This document shows, one piece after another, positions 30,401 to 39,331 of a DNA stretch of 64,000 nt. The notes beneath the pieces were generated by a model that had not been told where the DNA came from, ran no database searches, and was given only the letters and a program-made list of their open reading frames with translations. The stretch comes from Burkholderia humptydooensis. Its GTDB lineage: Bacteria > Pseudomonadota > Gammaproteobacteria > Burkholderiales > Burkholderiaceae. Location: NCBI RefSeq assembly GCF_001513745.1, contig NZ_CP013382.1, forward strand, positions 2,849,544 to 2,913,543. Direction: 5' to 3'. The first letter of the stretch is position 1. Each line of letters opens with the position of its first letter. The translations under genes and the position numbers were made by a program.

Positions 30401-31489
30401 GCGCCAGAACGCCGGATGGCGATGCGTGACGTAAGGCGACATGAAGACCGACGAACGCGCGGGAATCCGGTAGCCGCCGATCTCGTCGTCTTCGACGAGA
30501 TCGCGCGTGAAGCCCCAGATCGGCGGATAGACGCGCAGCACCTCGTCGACGACCTGCGACAGGTACGGCAATTGTTCGAAGTCCTGCACGGTGGGCGCGC
30601 GGCCGCCGAGGCGCGCGTCGAGCTCGTCGCGCAACTGGCGCAGCACGGCCGGATGCTGCGCGAGCGCGTACAGCGCCCACGCGAGGCCCGCGCCCGTCGT
30701 CTCGTGGCCTGCGAGGAACACGGTCATCACTTCGTCGTGCACTTCCTGCTGCGTCATCGGCGCGCCGGTGTCCGGATCGCGCGCGTTCAGGAGCAGCGAG
30801 ATCACGTCGCTCGGCTCGCAGCGCGCCTCGCGGTGATCGGCGATGATCTTCGCGATGATCGTATCGATCGCGCGGCGCGCGTGCGCGATCCGGCGGTTGA
30901 AGCGCGTCGGCGCCCAGCGCGGGATGAAGTCGTTCATGTCGCCCTGCGGCATCATCGCTTCGATCCCGAAGCGCACCGCCGGGCCGACCGCCTCCGCGTG
31001 CGACGACACGTCGGTGTTGAACACCATCAGCCCGAGCATCCGGAGGCTCAGGTGCATCATCTCTTCGACGACGTCGATCGCCTTGCCGGGTGGCAGCGCG
31101 CTCCAGCGATGCGCGAGCGCGAGCGCCGCGTCGCCGACCGCGGCCGTATGCGCATCGACCTGCTTCTTGTGAAAGAGCGGCTGCACCGCGCGGCGGTGGC
31201 GCCGCCAGAATTCGCCGTCGGTCGTGAGCAAGCCGTCGCCGAAGAACATCTTGAAGTTGTCGTAGAAGCGCCCGCGCACGTAGTTGCGGTGATTCTCCTG
31301 CAGCACGTACTGGATGTGATCCGGATGCGCGATCGCGTGCGTGACGAACGGGCCGAGCCGGTTGCGCGCGACGTCGCCGTATTGCTGGTGCAGCCGCAGC
31401 AGCATCGTGATCGGATTGCGCTTGTACGCGGCGAGGTTGCCCATCACGAGGCTGCCGCGCGGCCCCGGCGCCTGGCGGTACTTGCTCAT
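27407..31489 (-). CDS. Cytochrome P450-ketoreductase-dehydratase-like fusion protein
   Basis: A single 1360-residue frame. Residues 1-450 are a complete P450: AGHETTG (260-266), E-x2-R at 316-319, and the heme loop FGGGMRKCIG with Cys395. A Pro/Ala linker (450-540) leads to a split PKS-type ketoreductase: structural half at 565-760, then the NADPH site GGARGIG (774-780), Ser944 and Tyr958 of YAAAN. Residues 1070-1340 resemble a double-hotdog dehydratase, but in AHAFRFNGRAVVP the expected catalytic His aligns with Phe1097, so it is probably not a working dehydratase. The start overlaps the stop of the KS gene (ATGA). It likely hydroxylates and reduces chains made by the upstream synthase. Confidence 0.9.
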   Translation of the reverse strand: MSKYRQAPGPRGSLVMGNLAAYKRNPITMLLRLHQQYGDVARNRLGPFVTHAIAHPDHIQYVLQENHRNYVRGRFYDNFKMFFGDGLLTTDGEFWRRHRRAVQPLFHKKQVDAHTAAVGDAALALAHRWSALPPGKAIDVVEEMMHLSLRMLGLMVFNTDVSSHAEAVGPAVRFGIEAMMPQGDMNDFIPRWAPTRFNRRIAHARRAIDTIIAKIIADHREARCEPSDVISLLLNARDPDTGAPMTQQEVHDEVMTVFLAGHETTGAGLAWALYALAQHPAVLRQLRDELDARLGGRAPTVQDFEQLPYLSQVVDEVLRVYPPIWGFTRDLVEDDEIGGYRIPARSSVFMSPYVTHRHPAFWRNPDAFDPENFASDAPARHRFVYFPFGGGMRKCIGFQTALLQMRVLVAVVAQHFDLNALPGHPIEFGATISLRPVHGIRLIVKPRERQQSHLARVREHESARALRPLGDTVAAAGAACPMAAALALDAAHGGGAAVAAAREAARQHEPGDVATLSLATSPATALPAAGTDTDASARSVPAWRFTWRPVPVDPVPDEPSPALSGRRIALVNGRGGTVERVAAALARTCAKVSVFAPAANADHAEAARVFVNEAGPLDGIVDLGLEAPFALDDASAWEAPMRRTVELLKACYGDWAAEDDTSRLFYVALTWMDGQMGYGADAGAQPLGGLWAGLAKTLPQELPNCNVRVLDIAPDETGRVDRLVVNELYRWGLFEVGYRNGVRYTLHAKRNELPPLAVDARSALGPGDAVLFSGGARGIGLLCARALAGRHGCTVIVTGRETPPDGGEPWMTLDEEGFKRYGLEQLRAATPEHPPKAIRASLQRLKRRRELKTALDEMAALGLPVHYRVCDVTDRAAVRALCDELGDSLRIVIHNAGVDEPARLIRKRADDFARTVRTKVLGFANLCDAVRARPRLAQFCNVGSLTGRWGGMTGETDYAAANEALARLGLWAAQHALSPACGVKTLVWPTWEGVGMITNFAVTQRYVSPMNVDEGVRHWLRELASPGSGEVMFMGAVGRAPTPVQIKGFQPIRELPNIGELVTRRHHVGEPVRFRPFKRFEGRYAIDPAVAPYAHAFRFNGRAVVPASLVLEHACAVGDWVMPPTGEPRELSEMANVVLRLDALPAVPAGGAGVEIGSEAAGYMIGDVWCVDVRCSDARTRAELLSMTLVYRPQPEQIGAAYARAPGATPEPAPLTSAPHAAWNGELLPAGDWSVPDDASAGIVRIGRVPPAAVLSLWTLPLPLELRLPVNHVEHVLRVLLAEWGAAQTDAPAVWRIGGAKLARLPAASADGVVEYATGRFAVLDARGYVLLRIDDTRVDGDAAQAMQTETGALAAPLTA

Positions 31490-34400
31490 GCCGTCTCCCG
31501 CTCGGTTGCGAGGCGCGCGGCGAGCGCGTCGACCTCGGCCTTCGTCACATATGCGAGCGTCGTGCGGTGCACGTAGCCGATCACGACGCCCGACACGTCG
31601 CTCATCTCCATCAGCATCCGGCCGTCGGGGCGCACCGCCGCGAAGCGGTTGCCGCCGTGCGCGCCTTCGAGCGCGAACGCGCGGGGCGTCGCGTACAGAT
31701 CGATCCGGTCGTAGCGGCGCGCAAGCTCGCAGTCGTTGCCGCCTTCGTACAGATCGATCCGGCCGATCGATACCGGCGCGGCGAGCGGAATGTAGTCGTT
31801 CGCGACGTAGTTCAGCACCGCGACGCGCGCGAGGCCGTCGAGCATGATGCTCGGGACGACGAAACGCGAGAACACGGGGTCGTCGGCGCCGACGTTCAAC
31901 TGGTAGCGCGCGACCTTGCCCGTTGCGGTGACGCCCGTGTCCGCGGTCGACACGAACATGCCCGTCAGCCGCACGGGCGCCGATTCGAAGTGGTACGGAT
32001 CGGCAACCGGCGTGCGCGGCTCGTCCGGCCGCATCGGCCAGACGGGCCCGTTCGGATGGCGCGGCGCGACGAGCGCCTTGATCTCGAAGTGCAGCTTGTC
32101 TTGGACGAGCACCTGCCCGTTCGGCGCGAGCACGTCGCCCGTGATCCGCACCTGCACGACCGCCGCTTCGCCGTCGCGGCCGACGACCTGCGCGTGGATG
32201 CGCTTCGTGCTCGGCCGCTGCGCGTCGTACACGCGCAGGAAGTGGCGGAACGCGGCGTCGCGGAAGCCGACGACGCGCAGCCCCGGCAGCAGCTTCATCG
32301 CCGCTTCGGCCGCGAGCTCGGGCACGAACGTGCCGGGCAGCGTCGCGAAACGATTCACGACGTGGTGCTGCAGGTACGCGTCGGTGCGCAGATCGAAGAT
32401 GCGCTCGAACGTCACGCTGTCGCTCGTGCGGCGCACTTCGCGGCCGAGATAGAAGTCGTGGCTCGGCAGCGGCGCGATGCGCTCGCGCGGCGGTGCCGGG
32501 GGCGACGGCGGCTGCGCGGACTGCTCCGTTCGAGCTTGCGGCGCGGACGCCGGCGCGTCGAAGAACGTCGGCAGATGCGCCTCGATCGCGCGCCGCTCGG
32601 CATCGCCCAGATGCACGGAGCTCGCCGCGCGCTCGGTCAGGTTGATCTCGCGCAGGAAGTGATGGATGCCCTCGTTGGTCCGCATGCTCGTGAAGAGCCC
32701 GCTCTTCTCGAGGAACGCGCGCGTGACGGGATTCGCACCGAGCCCGACCGAGCGCCACAGCGTCCAGCCGATCGTGAACTCGTCGCGCGCGAGCGCCGCG
32801 CGATGGTACGCGGCCTGCGTGTTGAGGAAATCGTTGCCCGATGCGTAGTCGGTCTCGCCCGCCTGGCCCGTCAGGCCGATGAACGAGCCGAAGTTGCACC
32901 ACGCGCGCGGCTGCGCGGCGCCGAACGCGTCGCGCACGTTCCAGTAGCCGCGAATCTTGATGTCGCGCACCGCGACGAAATCGTCGAACGATTTCACGTT
33001 GACCGACGCGGAGCGGTTCAGGCCCGCCGCGTTGACGACCAGATCGATCGGCTGGCCGGCCGCGGCGATCCGCTCGACCGCCGCGCGCACGCTGTCCGCG
33101 TCGAGCACGTCGGCGCACAGGTAGAACACCTTGTTCGGGCCGCAGTACGACTTCATCACGTCGATGTTGCGGCGCGCGGCGCGGGCCTCGACCTGGCGCT
33201 CGAACGCCTTGATGATCGCGGGCAGCGGCAGGCCCGGATTGAGCGCCTTCTGCTCGCGGATGTAATCGGGGCGGCGGCGCGCGAACGCTTCGTCGCTGCC
33301 GGCGAACACGTCGGGGCCGTAGGCGTCGAGCGCGCTGCTGCCGATCAGATGGATCGTCGGCTGGAAATGCTCGGCAACCGCCTTCATCAGTTCCGCGGTG
33401 ATCCCGCGCGCACCGCCGAACGCGACGACGACCGAATCGGGCCCGAGCCGCGCGAAGCCGTCGGCGGGCAGCTCGCCCGCGTCGCGCGTCACGCGCGGCG
33501 TGAGGCGCCGCCCGCCGCACAGCGCGACGACGGGCAGCAGATGCTGCGCGCCGCTCTCGCGCTCGGCCCGTGCGACGCCGTGCCGGATGTCCGCATCGTC
33601 CGTCAGCACCGCGAGCGAGCGCGCATGCGGCAGCTCGATCGCGAGCGCCTTCACGAGGCCCGTGAACATCCCCGCATCGGGATGCAGCACGTCGTCCTTC
33701 ACCGCGTCGAGCAGCAGCGCGATGAACGAGCCCTGCTGCGCGACACCGTCATAGCACTGCTTGAGCGCGAGGAATGCGAGGTCGTGCAGCTTCAGCCGCC
33801 CGGACGACGGCGCCGACAGGCGATCCGGCGCGAGCGCGCTCGTTTGCAGCGACGTCAGCAGCCGCACGTGGCGCGTGCCCGACGGAATCAGCCCTTGCAG
33901 CGCGGTTTCGCCGAGCGCGTCGACGACGACGAGCCGCGCGCGCGAGAACGCCGTCGCGCGCGTCGACAGCACGAGCAGGTCGGCGGGCAGCATGCCGATG
34001 CCGTCGAGCAGCTCGGGCGCATCGGTCACGACGACGCTGCCCGCGGGCAGGTACGCGATCGCACCCGCGCCCGCATGCCACGGCGTCTCCCGCAGATCGA
34101 TCCGATAGCGGGCGACGCCGAGCGGCTCGCCATCGGCGGCAACGTCGGTCGCTTTCAGCGTCGCGGGAATCGGCACGCGCTTGTCGGGCGACGCGGCGGC
34201 GGCGGATGCCGCCGCCGCAGGCGTCGACGACATTGCGCCAAGGTGAGAAGAAACGGGAGCCGCCGAAGACGGCACCGAGGACGGCACCGAAGCGCCGCGC
34301 GCGCCGGACGCGTCATGCGAGCGCTTGCCGCCGTCGCCGCCGGCAAGCGCCGACGGCGGCGCATGGCGATCGATACGCAGGCCGAAACGCATCCGGTCGC

Positions 34401-37400
34401 GCGCATTGCCGAGCGCAACCGACGTCGCGGCCGCGCCGCCGACGAGCGCACGCAGCACCGCAAGCGCGCTGTCGGCGCCCGCATATGTGAGCTCGCGGCC
34501 GCGCGCATCACGCAACACGAGCGGCGTTGCCGCGGCGGCGTGCGCGAACGCCCGATCGCTCTCGATCCACGCGAGCGCCGGCAGCCCGGCCGCGTCGGCC
34601 TGCGCCTTCGTCGTCACCGCGAACAGCACGATCCCTTCGGCGAGCGGCCGATCGAATGCCGGCTGCACTTCGTCGGCCGAGTTGCCGTTGATGCCGCCGA
34701 CGATCACCATGTCGAGCTCGCCGCTTCTCAGGAAGCGCGATGCCACCTCGAACGCGGCGAGCGTCGACGCATGCCCGGCGTCGACCGTCATGTTCATCCC
34801 GTGCAGGTCGTGGTAGTTCGCGACGCGCGCCGGAATCACGTTCGGCATCATGCCGGGGAACGAATTCTCGGTCGTCGGCGGCACGAGGCGCCTCGTCTTT
34901 TCGGCGACGCGCGCGAGCGCATCGTCGAGCGGCGCGCGCGATGCGTCGTCGAAGCTCGCGCGCACCGCGGCCGCGATGTCGTCGACATAGCAGCGGCTCG
35001 CATACAGCGCGGCGTTGCGCGTCGGCCCCATGTGGCCCATCACCACGCCGATCGAGTTCGCATGCGCGCTCCAGTAGTCGCGCAACTGCTCGCGCATGTC
35101 GTGCGCGGCGTCGAGCGCCATCAACTGGCAGCGGTCGAGCGCGCGCAGCACCGCGGGCGGCATCCGCACACGGTCGAAGCTCGGCAGCGGATACGCGGGG
35201 CCGAAGCTCGCGCCGGGCGCCCCGCCCGCGCCGTTCAGCCACGCGGCGATCGCGTCGCGGCCGTCGAGCCCCGGGAATTTCGCGGACCAGCCGACGATCG
35301 CGAGCGGCTCGCGGCTCACGCGCGCGGCAGGCTGCGACGCGCTCAGGTCCGGCCGATACTCGCCGACGATCAGATGGCCGTTCGTGCCGCCGAAGCCGAA
35401 GCCCGACACCGCCGCGACGCGCGCCGCATCGGCCTTGCGCGGCCAGTCGACCGCCTGCGTCGGAATCGTGAAGCCGCTCGACTCGATGTCGAATTCCCGC
35501 GGCGGCTCGGCGAACCGATGCTGCGGCGGGATGCGGCCGTGCTCGAGCGCGAGCAGCACCTGGATCAGCGAGACGACGCCCGCCGCCCAGCCGGTATGGC
35601 CGACGAGCGACTTGTTCGACGTCACGTACACCGGGCGGTCGTGCTTGAGCCCGTCGCGCAGGCTCTGGAACTCGGCGAGGTCGCCCGCGGGCGTGCCCGT
35701 CGCGTGCGCGACCACCCAGTCGACCGCTTCCTTGCGCACGCCGGTCTGCCGGTACGCGCGCTCGATCGCGATGCTCTGGCCCGCCGAATTCGGCGCGTAG
35801 ATCGCCTTGCCCTTGCCGTCCGACGACGAGCCGAACGCCTTCAGCACGCCGAGCACGCGGTCGCCGTCGGCGAGCGCGCTCTTCAGGCGCTTCAGGATCA
35901 CGACGCCCGCGCCGTCGGCGAACAGCACGCCGTCGCACGCCTTGTCGAGCGGCCGCACTTCGCCGCTCTTCGACAGCCCGTGCAGCTTCGAGAACAGCAC
36001 CGAGCCGCGCGGCGCGAGCGCGAACGCGCCGCCGCACGCGACGACGTCGTGCTTGCCGGCGAGCAGGCTCTTGATGCCGAGGTCGACCGAATAGAGCGAC
36101 GACGAGCACGCGGTGTCGACCATCATGTATTCGGCGTCGTCGGGCAGCACGCCGCGCATCGCGTTCAGGCCGACGCGATGCGGGAAATATTCGGACAGCT
36201 CGCCCGTGCCGCGCGCATAGCGCGCGCGCAGCACCGCGTCGATCTGCGCGATGCTGCGCTCGCGCTCGTCGGGCGGCGCGCCGGCCTCGTCGAGCGTTTC
36301 GCGCAGCCGCGCGCGCATCGCTGCGAGCACCATCCCTTCTTCCAGATGCTGGCTGCCGTCCGCCGTATAGCCGACGACGAACGACGCGCGGTCGCACGCG
36401 CGCACGCGCACGCCGTCGAGCGCCTGGCGCAGCGAATGGCGCAGCCACAGCGTCGTCAGCTCGCCGGGCGCGGCGGCCGCTTCAATCTCGGCGCGCAGCC
36501 GCGCTTCGGGCTCGAAATGCTCGATGAACACCGAGCGCGACTGATAGCTCTTGTCTTCCGCCGACGGATCGGTCGAATGGAACGATCGGTAATCCCAACG
36601 ATCGGGCGGCACGTTGCCGAACAGCTCGGGGCCGTTCAGCAACGCCTGCCAGAACGCCTCCGGGTCGCTCGCGCCGGGCAGCGCGACGCCCATGCCGACG
36701 ACGGCGATTTCGTCGGTATCGTCGTCGGGCGCGGTTGCCGCGCGAGACGCGTCGATTGGGGCGGAAGGCGATGCGCACGCGAATTCCGCCGTCGCCGGAG
36801 CCGCCGCCGGAGCCGATGCTGAAGCCGTGGCCGAATCCGCCGGCACCGACGAAGAAACCGCATGCGCCGCCTGCGCCGCGTCGCGCCACTCGCGCCGCGG
36901 CGACAGCGCCTCGCTGCACAGCGACAGCCCGCCGTCCGCGACGATCACCTGCCCGGTGATCCAGCGCGCCGCGTCGGACGCGAGAAACAACACGACGTCC
37001 GCGAGATCCTCGGCGGTCGCGAGGCGGCCGAGCGGCGTCGCCGCGATGCTCGAGCGCTTCGTGTTCTCGGGATCGGGAAACTGCGCAGCCACGTCGCCAT
37101 CGATCAGCGTCGACGACGCGCCGTTCACACGAATGCCGAGGCTCGCGTACTCGACGGCCAGATAGCGCGTCAGCGATTCGAGCGCGGCCTTCGCGGTGCC
37201 GACGACGAGATAGTTCGCCGGCACGAGCGTCGCGCCCACCGACGACACGTTGACGATCGCGCCGCCGCCCGCGCGCGCCATCAGCCGCGCCGCGCGGCGC
37301 GCGCACCAGAACGCGCCCTTCAGATTGGTGTCGAGCGCGCGGTCGAAGTGCGCGGCCTCGATGTCGTCGACGCTCAGCAGCGCGCCCGACGCCGCGTTGT

Positions 37401-37674
37401 TCACGAGAATGTCGAGCTTGCCGTACTTCGCTTCGATTTCGTCGAACATCCGCTCGACCTGCGCCGGCTGCGCGACCGACGCGCGCACGACGTCGACCGT
37501 CGCGCCGAGCGCGCGCAGCTCGGCCGCGGTCTCTTTCGACGCGTCGAGCGAATGAAAGAAATTCACGATGACGTGCGCGCCCTCTTCGGCAAAGCGGCGG
37601 CAGATCGCCCTGCCGACGTTCTTTGCCCCGCCCGTCACCAGAACCCGTTTCCCCAACAGATAGGAATTCGACAT
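31486..37674 (-). CDS. PUFA-synthase-like megasynthase: SDR, KS, KS-like chain-length factor, KR, DH
   Basis: A 2062-residue protein. Residues 1-255 form an SDR like FabL enoyl-ACP reductases (GGAKNVGRA, Tyr155-x6-Lys162). Residues 320-775 are a ketosynthase with Cys523 (DTACSSSL), His657 (HATGTP) and His693 (NKSLVGHT). Residues 788-1045 resemble a second KS, but the nucleophile position is His968 (VDAGHAS), as in a chain-length factor. After an Ala/Ser linker comes a ketoreductase (1160-1705; GGARGI 1420-1425, Ser1597, Tyr1610) and a double-hotdog dehydratase (1735-2040) with His1771 and Asp1946. No ACP or AT is present; both sit on the preceding gene. Domain content is closest to Pfa PUFA synthases. 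Product unknown. Confidence 0.92.
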   Translation of the reverse strand: MSNSYLLGKRVLVTGGAKNVGRAICRRFAEEGAHVIVNFFHSLDASKETAAELRALGATVDVVRASVAQPAQVERMFDEIEAKYGKLDILVNNAASGALLSVDDIEAAHFDRALDTNLKGAFWCARRAARLMARAGGGAIVNVSSVGATLVPANYLVVGTAKAALESLTRYLAVEYASLGIRVNGASSTLIDGDVAAQFPDPENTKRSSIAATPLGRLATAEDLADVVLFLASDAARWITGQVIVADGGLSLCSEALSPRREWRDAAQAAHAVSSSVPADSATASASAPAAAPATAEFACASPSAPIDASRAATAPDDDTDEIAVVGMGVALPGASDPEAFWQALLNGPELFGNVPPDRWDYRSFHSTDPSAEDKSYQSRSVFIEHFEPEARLRAEIEAAAAPGELTTLWLRHSLRQALDGVRVRACDRASFVVGYTADGSQHLEEGMVLAAMRARLRETLDEAGAPPDERERSIAQIDAVLRARYARGTGELSEYFPHRVGLNAMRGVLPDDAEYMMVDTACSSSLYSVDLGIKSLLAGKHDVVACGGAFALAPRGSVLFSKLHGLSKSGEVRPLDKACDGVLFADGAGVVILKRLKSALADGDRVLGVLKAFGSSSDGKGKAIYAPNSAGQSIAIERAYRQTGVRKEAVDWVVAHATGTPAGDLAEFQSLRDGLKHDRPVYVTSNKSLVGHTGWAAGVVSLIQVLLALEHGRIPPQHRFAEPPREFDIESSGFTIPTQAVDWPRKADAARVAAVSGFGFGGTNGHLIVGEYRPDLSASQPAARVSREPLAIVGWSAKFPGLDGRDAIAAWLNGAGGAPGASFGPAYPLPSFDRVRMPPAVLRALDRCQLMALDAAHDMREQLRDYWSAHANSIGVVMGHMGPTRNAALYASRCYVDDIAAAVRASFDDASRAPLDDALARVAEKTRRLVPPTTENSFPGMMPNVIPARVANYHDLHGMNMTVDAGHASTLAAFEVASRFLRSGELDMVIVGGINGNSADEVQPAFDRPLAEGIVLFAVTTKAQADAAGLPALAWIESDRAFAHAAAATPLVLRDARGRELTYAGADSALAVLRALVGGAAATSVALGNARDRMRFGLRIDRHAPPSALAGGDGGKRSHDASGARGASVPSSVPSSAAPVSSHLGAMSSTPAAAASAAAASPDKRVPIPATLKATDVAADGEPLGVARYRIDLRETPWHAGAGAIAYLPAGSVVVTDAPELLDGIGMLPADLLVLSTRATAFSRARLVVVDALGETALQGLIPSGTRHVRLLTSLQTSALAPDRLSAPSSGRLKLHDLAFLALKQCYDGVAQQGSFIALLLDAVKDDVLHPDAGMFTGLVKALAIELPHARSLAVLTDDADIRHGVARAERESGAQHLLPVVALCGGRRLTPRVTRDAGELPADGFARLGPDSVVVAFGGARGITAELMKAVAEHFQPTIHLIGSSALDAYGPDVFAGSDEAFARRRPDYIREQKALNPGLPLPAIIKAFERQVEARAARRNIDVMKSYCGPNKVFYLCADVLDADSVRAAVERIAAAGQPIDLVVNAAGLNRSASVNVKSFDDFVAVRDIKIRGYWNVRDAFGAAQPRAWCNFGSFIGLTGQAGETDYASGNDFLNTQAAYHRAALARDEFTIGWTLWRSVGLGANPVTRAFLEKSGLFTSMRTNEGIHHFLREINLTERAASSVHLGDAERRAIEAHLPTFFDAPASAPQARTEQSAQPPSPPAPPRERIAPLPSHDFYLGREVRRTSDSVTFERIFDLRTDAYLQHHVVNRFATLPGTFVPELAAEAAMKLLPGLRVVGFRDAAFRHFLRVYDAQRPSTKRIHAQVVGRDGEAAVVQVRITGDVLAPNGQVLVQDKLHFEIKALVAPRHPNGPVWPMRPDEPRTPVADPYHFESAPVRLTGMFVSTADTGVTATGKVARYQLNVGADDPVFSRFVVPSIMLDGLARVAVLNYVANDYIPLAAPVSIGRIDLYEGGNDCELARRYDRIDLYATPRAFALEGAHGGNRFAAVRPDGRMLMEMSDVSGVVIGYVHRTTLAYVTKAEVDALAARLATERETA

Positions 37675-37777
37675 AAATCGCAGTGTTCAGGATTACCAAA
37701 CATTCGGACGAGACTCTCCGTCTGATCCGGCCCTCTCCCCTCGTTATCCTCGTGGCGCGCAGTGCGTGCGCGGCGCT

Positions 37778-39331
37778 TCAGCTCGTGACGAGCGCCGCCT
37801 CGCCTTGATGCTCGTAGACGAAATCGACGATCTGGCCCATCGCCTTGAAATCGCCGGCGCGGAAGTTCGCCGGCAGCGGCGGCAACCCGTAGCGCGCGCT
37901 GATCCGCTGGATGATTTCCGTCTGCTTGACCGAATCGATGCCGAGCTCCGCTTCGAGCTCGACCGTCTCGGTGAACACCTCGACCGGGTATTCCATCGCC
38001 TCCGCGTAGATCCCGACGAGCTCGGCGAAGAGCCGATCGCGCGGCACCCGCGCGGATGCGGCGGCCGCAACCGGCACGGCCGCTGCTTGCGCGACCGGCG
38101 CAACCGACGCAACGGGTGCCGCAGCCGGCGGGACGCCCGTCGCGGCCGCGGGCGCGAAACCGGCCGCCACGCCGCGATCGGTCACGATTTGCGGCGCGGG
38201 CGTCGCTTGCAGCCCGCGCGCGTCGAAGAACCGCTTGAGCTCGCCCTTGATCTTGTCGACGATTCCGGGACCGCTGTTGCGCCAGAACTCGTCGAAATCG
38301 AGTTGCAGATTGCTTGCGCGAATGTCGTCGTTCATGACACTACCCCCATTGAAATATGCGAGAACGTTCTCCAGGCCGGCGAGTTCGCCTTCCGCGCTCG
38401 ACGCGCCCGGAAAGGTCTTGGCGGCGCCGGGCCCCAGCGCGCGCACCGAGATCCTGCTGAGCGCGTTCAGCGCCCCGCACTCGACGAACGCGCCGACGCC
38501 GGCGGCTTTCAGTCTTGCGACCCCATCTCCGAACCGGACCGGCAGCACGAGATGGCGCGCGAGACACGCGCCGAGATCGTCGGCCGCCGCGTAATGGCGA
38601 TTCAATATCGGTGAATAAACCGGATATTCAAGCGCTTTGTTTTTATAGGCTTTCAGACATCGTCCAAATTCGATTCGCGCATTTTCCAGATCGTCATGAT
38701 GAAATGCGTAAGGCGAATTCAATATTTGCGCGGAGATATTGTTTCGAGCGCAATAGGCGCAGAATTCGTCGACGTATTCGCGCGCGCCGGACACGACGGT
38801 CTGCAACGCGTGATTTTCGACCGCGATCCGCACGCGCCCCGCGCGGCCGTCGGGCACGCCGCGAAAGCACGCGGCGAGATGCGCGCGCACCGCGTCGGGC
38901 GACGCGGACACGGCCGCCATCCGGCCATCGGCGGGCGCGGCTTCACGCAACGCGTCGATCCGGTCGCAGACGATGTCGGCGCCTTCGTCGATCGAGAACG
39001 CGCCGGCGCACGTGAGCGCGGCGATCTCGCCGAAGCTGTGGCCGACGAGCACGTCGGGCCGCGCGCCGTGCACGCGCAGCGCCTCGAAGCATGAGACGGA
39101 CGTCGCATAGATCGCGAGCTGCAGCAGATCCGGCGCGTGCCGCAGCAGATCCTCGACGCCGATGTGCCCGTCCCACATGGTCGCGAGCAGCGGGCGGCGC
39201 AACCGCCGCACCGAGACGGCGTCGATCGCCTGCATGGCCTGCCGCACCACGGGATACGCGCCGCTCAATGCCCGCGTCGCGCCCGCATAGAACGCGCCTT
39301 GCCCGGGAAACAGAAATGCCACTTGCGCCAT
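37778..39331 (-). CDS. Acyltransferase-acyl carrier protein fusion
   Basis: A 517-residue protein opening the run. Residues 1-325 are a malonyl-type acyltransferase: FPGQGAF, catalytic Ser99 in GHSFGE, and a His pair at 211-212 (YAFHHDD). A short helical region (335-375) and an Ala-rich linker lead to one ACP at 430-515 with phosphopantetheine Ser467 in LGIDSVKQ, a form of the motif common in PUFA synthases. Only a single ACP is visible, whereas PUFA synthases normally carry several in tandem. The ATG at 39331 has AAAGG upstream. It lies 103 bp before the KS gene, and the AT-rich gap beyond 39331 is the probable operon promoter. Confidence 0.92.
   Translation of the reverse strand: MAQVAFLFPGQGAFYAGATRALSGAYPVVRQAMQAIDAVSVRRLRRPLLATMWDGHIGVEDLLRHAPDLLQLAIYATSVSCFEALRVHGARPDVLVGHSFGEIAALTCAGAFSIDEGADIVCDRIDALREAAPADGRMAAVSASPDAVRAHLAACFRGVPDGRAGRVRIAVENHALQTVVSGAREYVDEFCAYCARNNISAQILNSPYAFHHDDLENARIEFGRCLKAYKNKALEYPVYSPILNRHYAAADDLGACLARHLVLPVRFGDGVARLKAAGVGAFVECGALNALSRISVRALGPGAAKTFPGASSAEGELAGLENVLAYFNGGSVMNDDIRASNLQLDFDEFWRNSGPGIVDKIKGELKRFFDARGLQATPAPQIVTDRGVAAGFAPAAATGVPPAAAPVASVAPVAQAAAVPVAAAASARVPRDRLFAELVGIYAEAMEYPVEVFTETVELEAELGIDSVKQTEIIQRISARYGLPPLPANFRAGDFKAMGQIVDFVYEHQGEAALVTS

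Noticed and set aside
31567..36822. Plus-strand frame of about 1750 codons opposite the megasynthase
   Set aside because: Low-complexity Arg/Ala composition, no ribosome-binding site, and it exactly shadows a gene with clear catalytic motifs.
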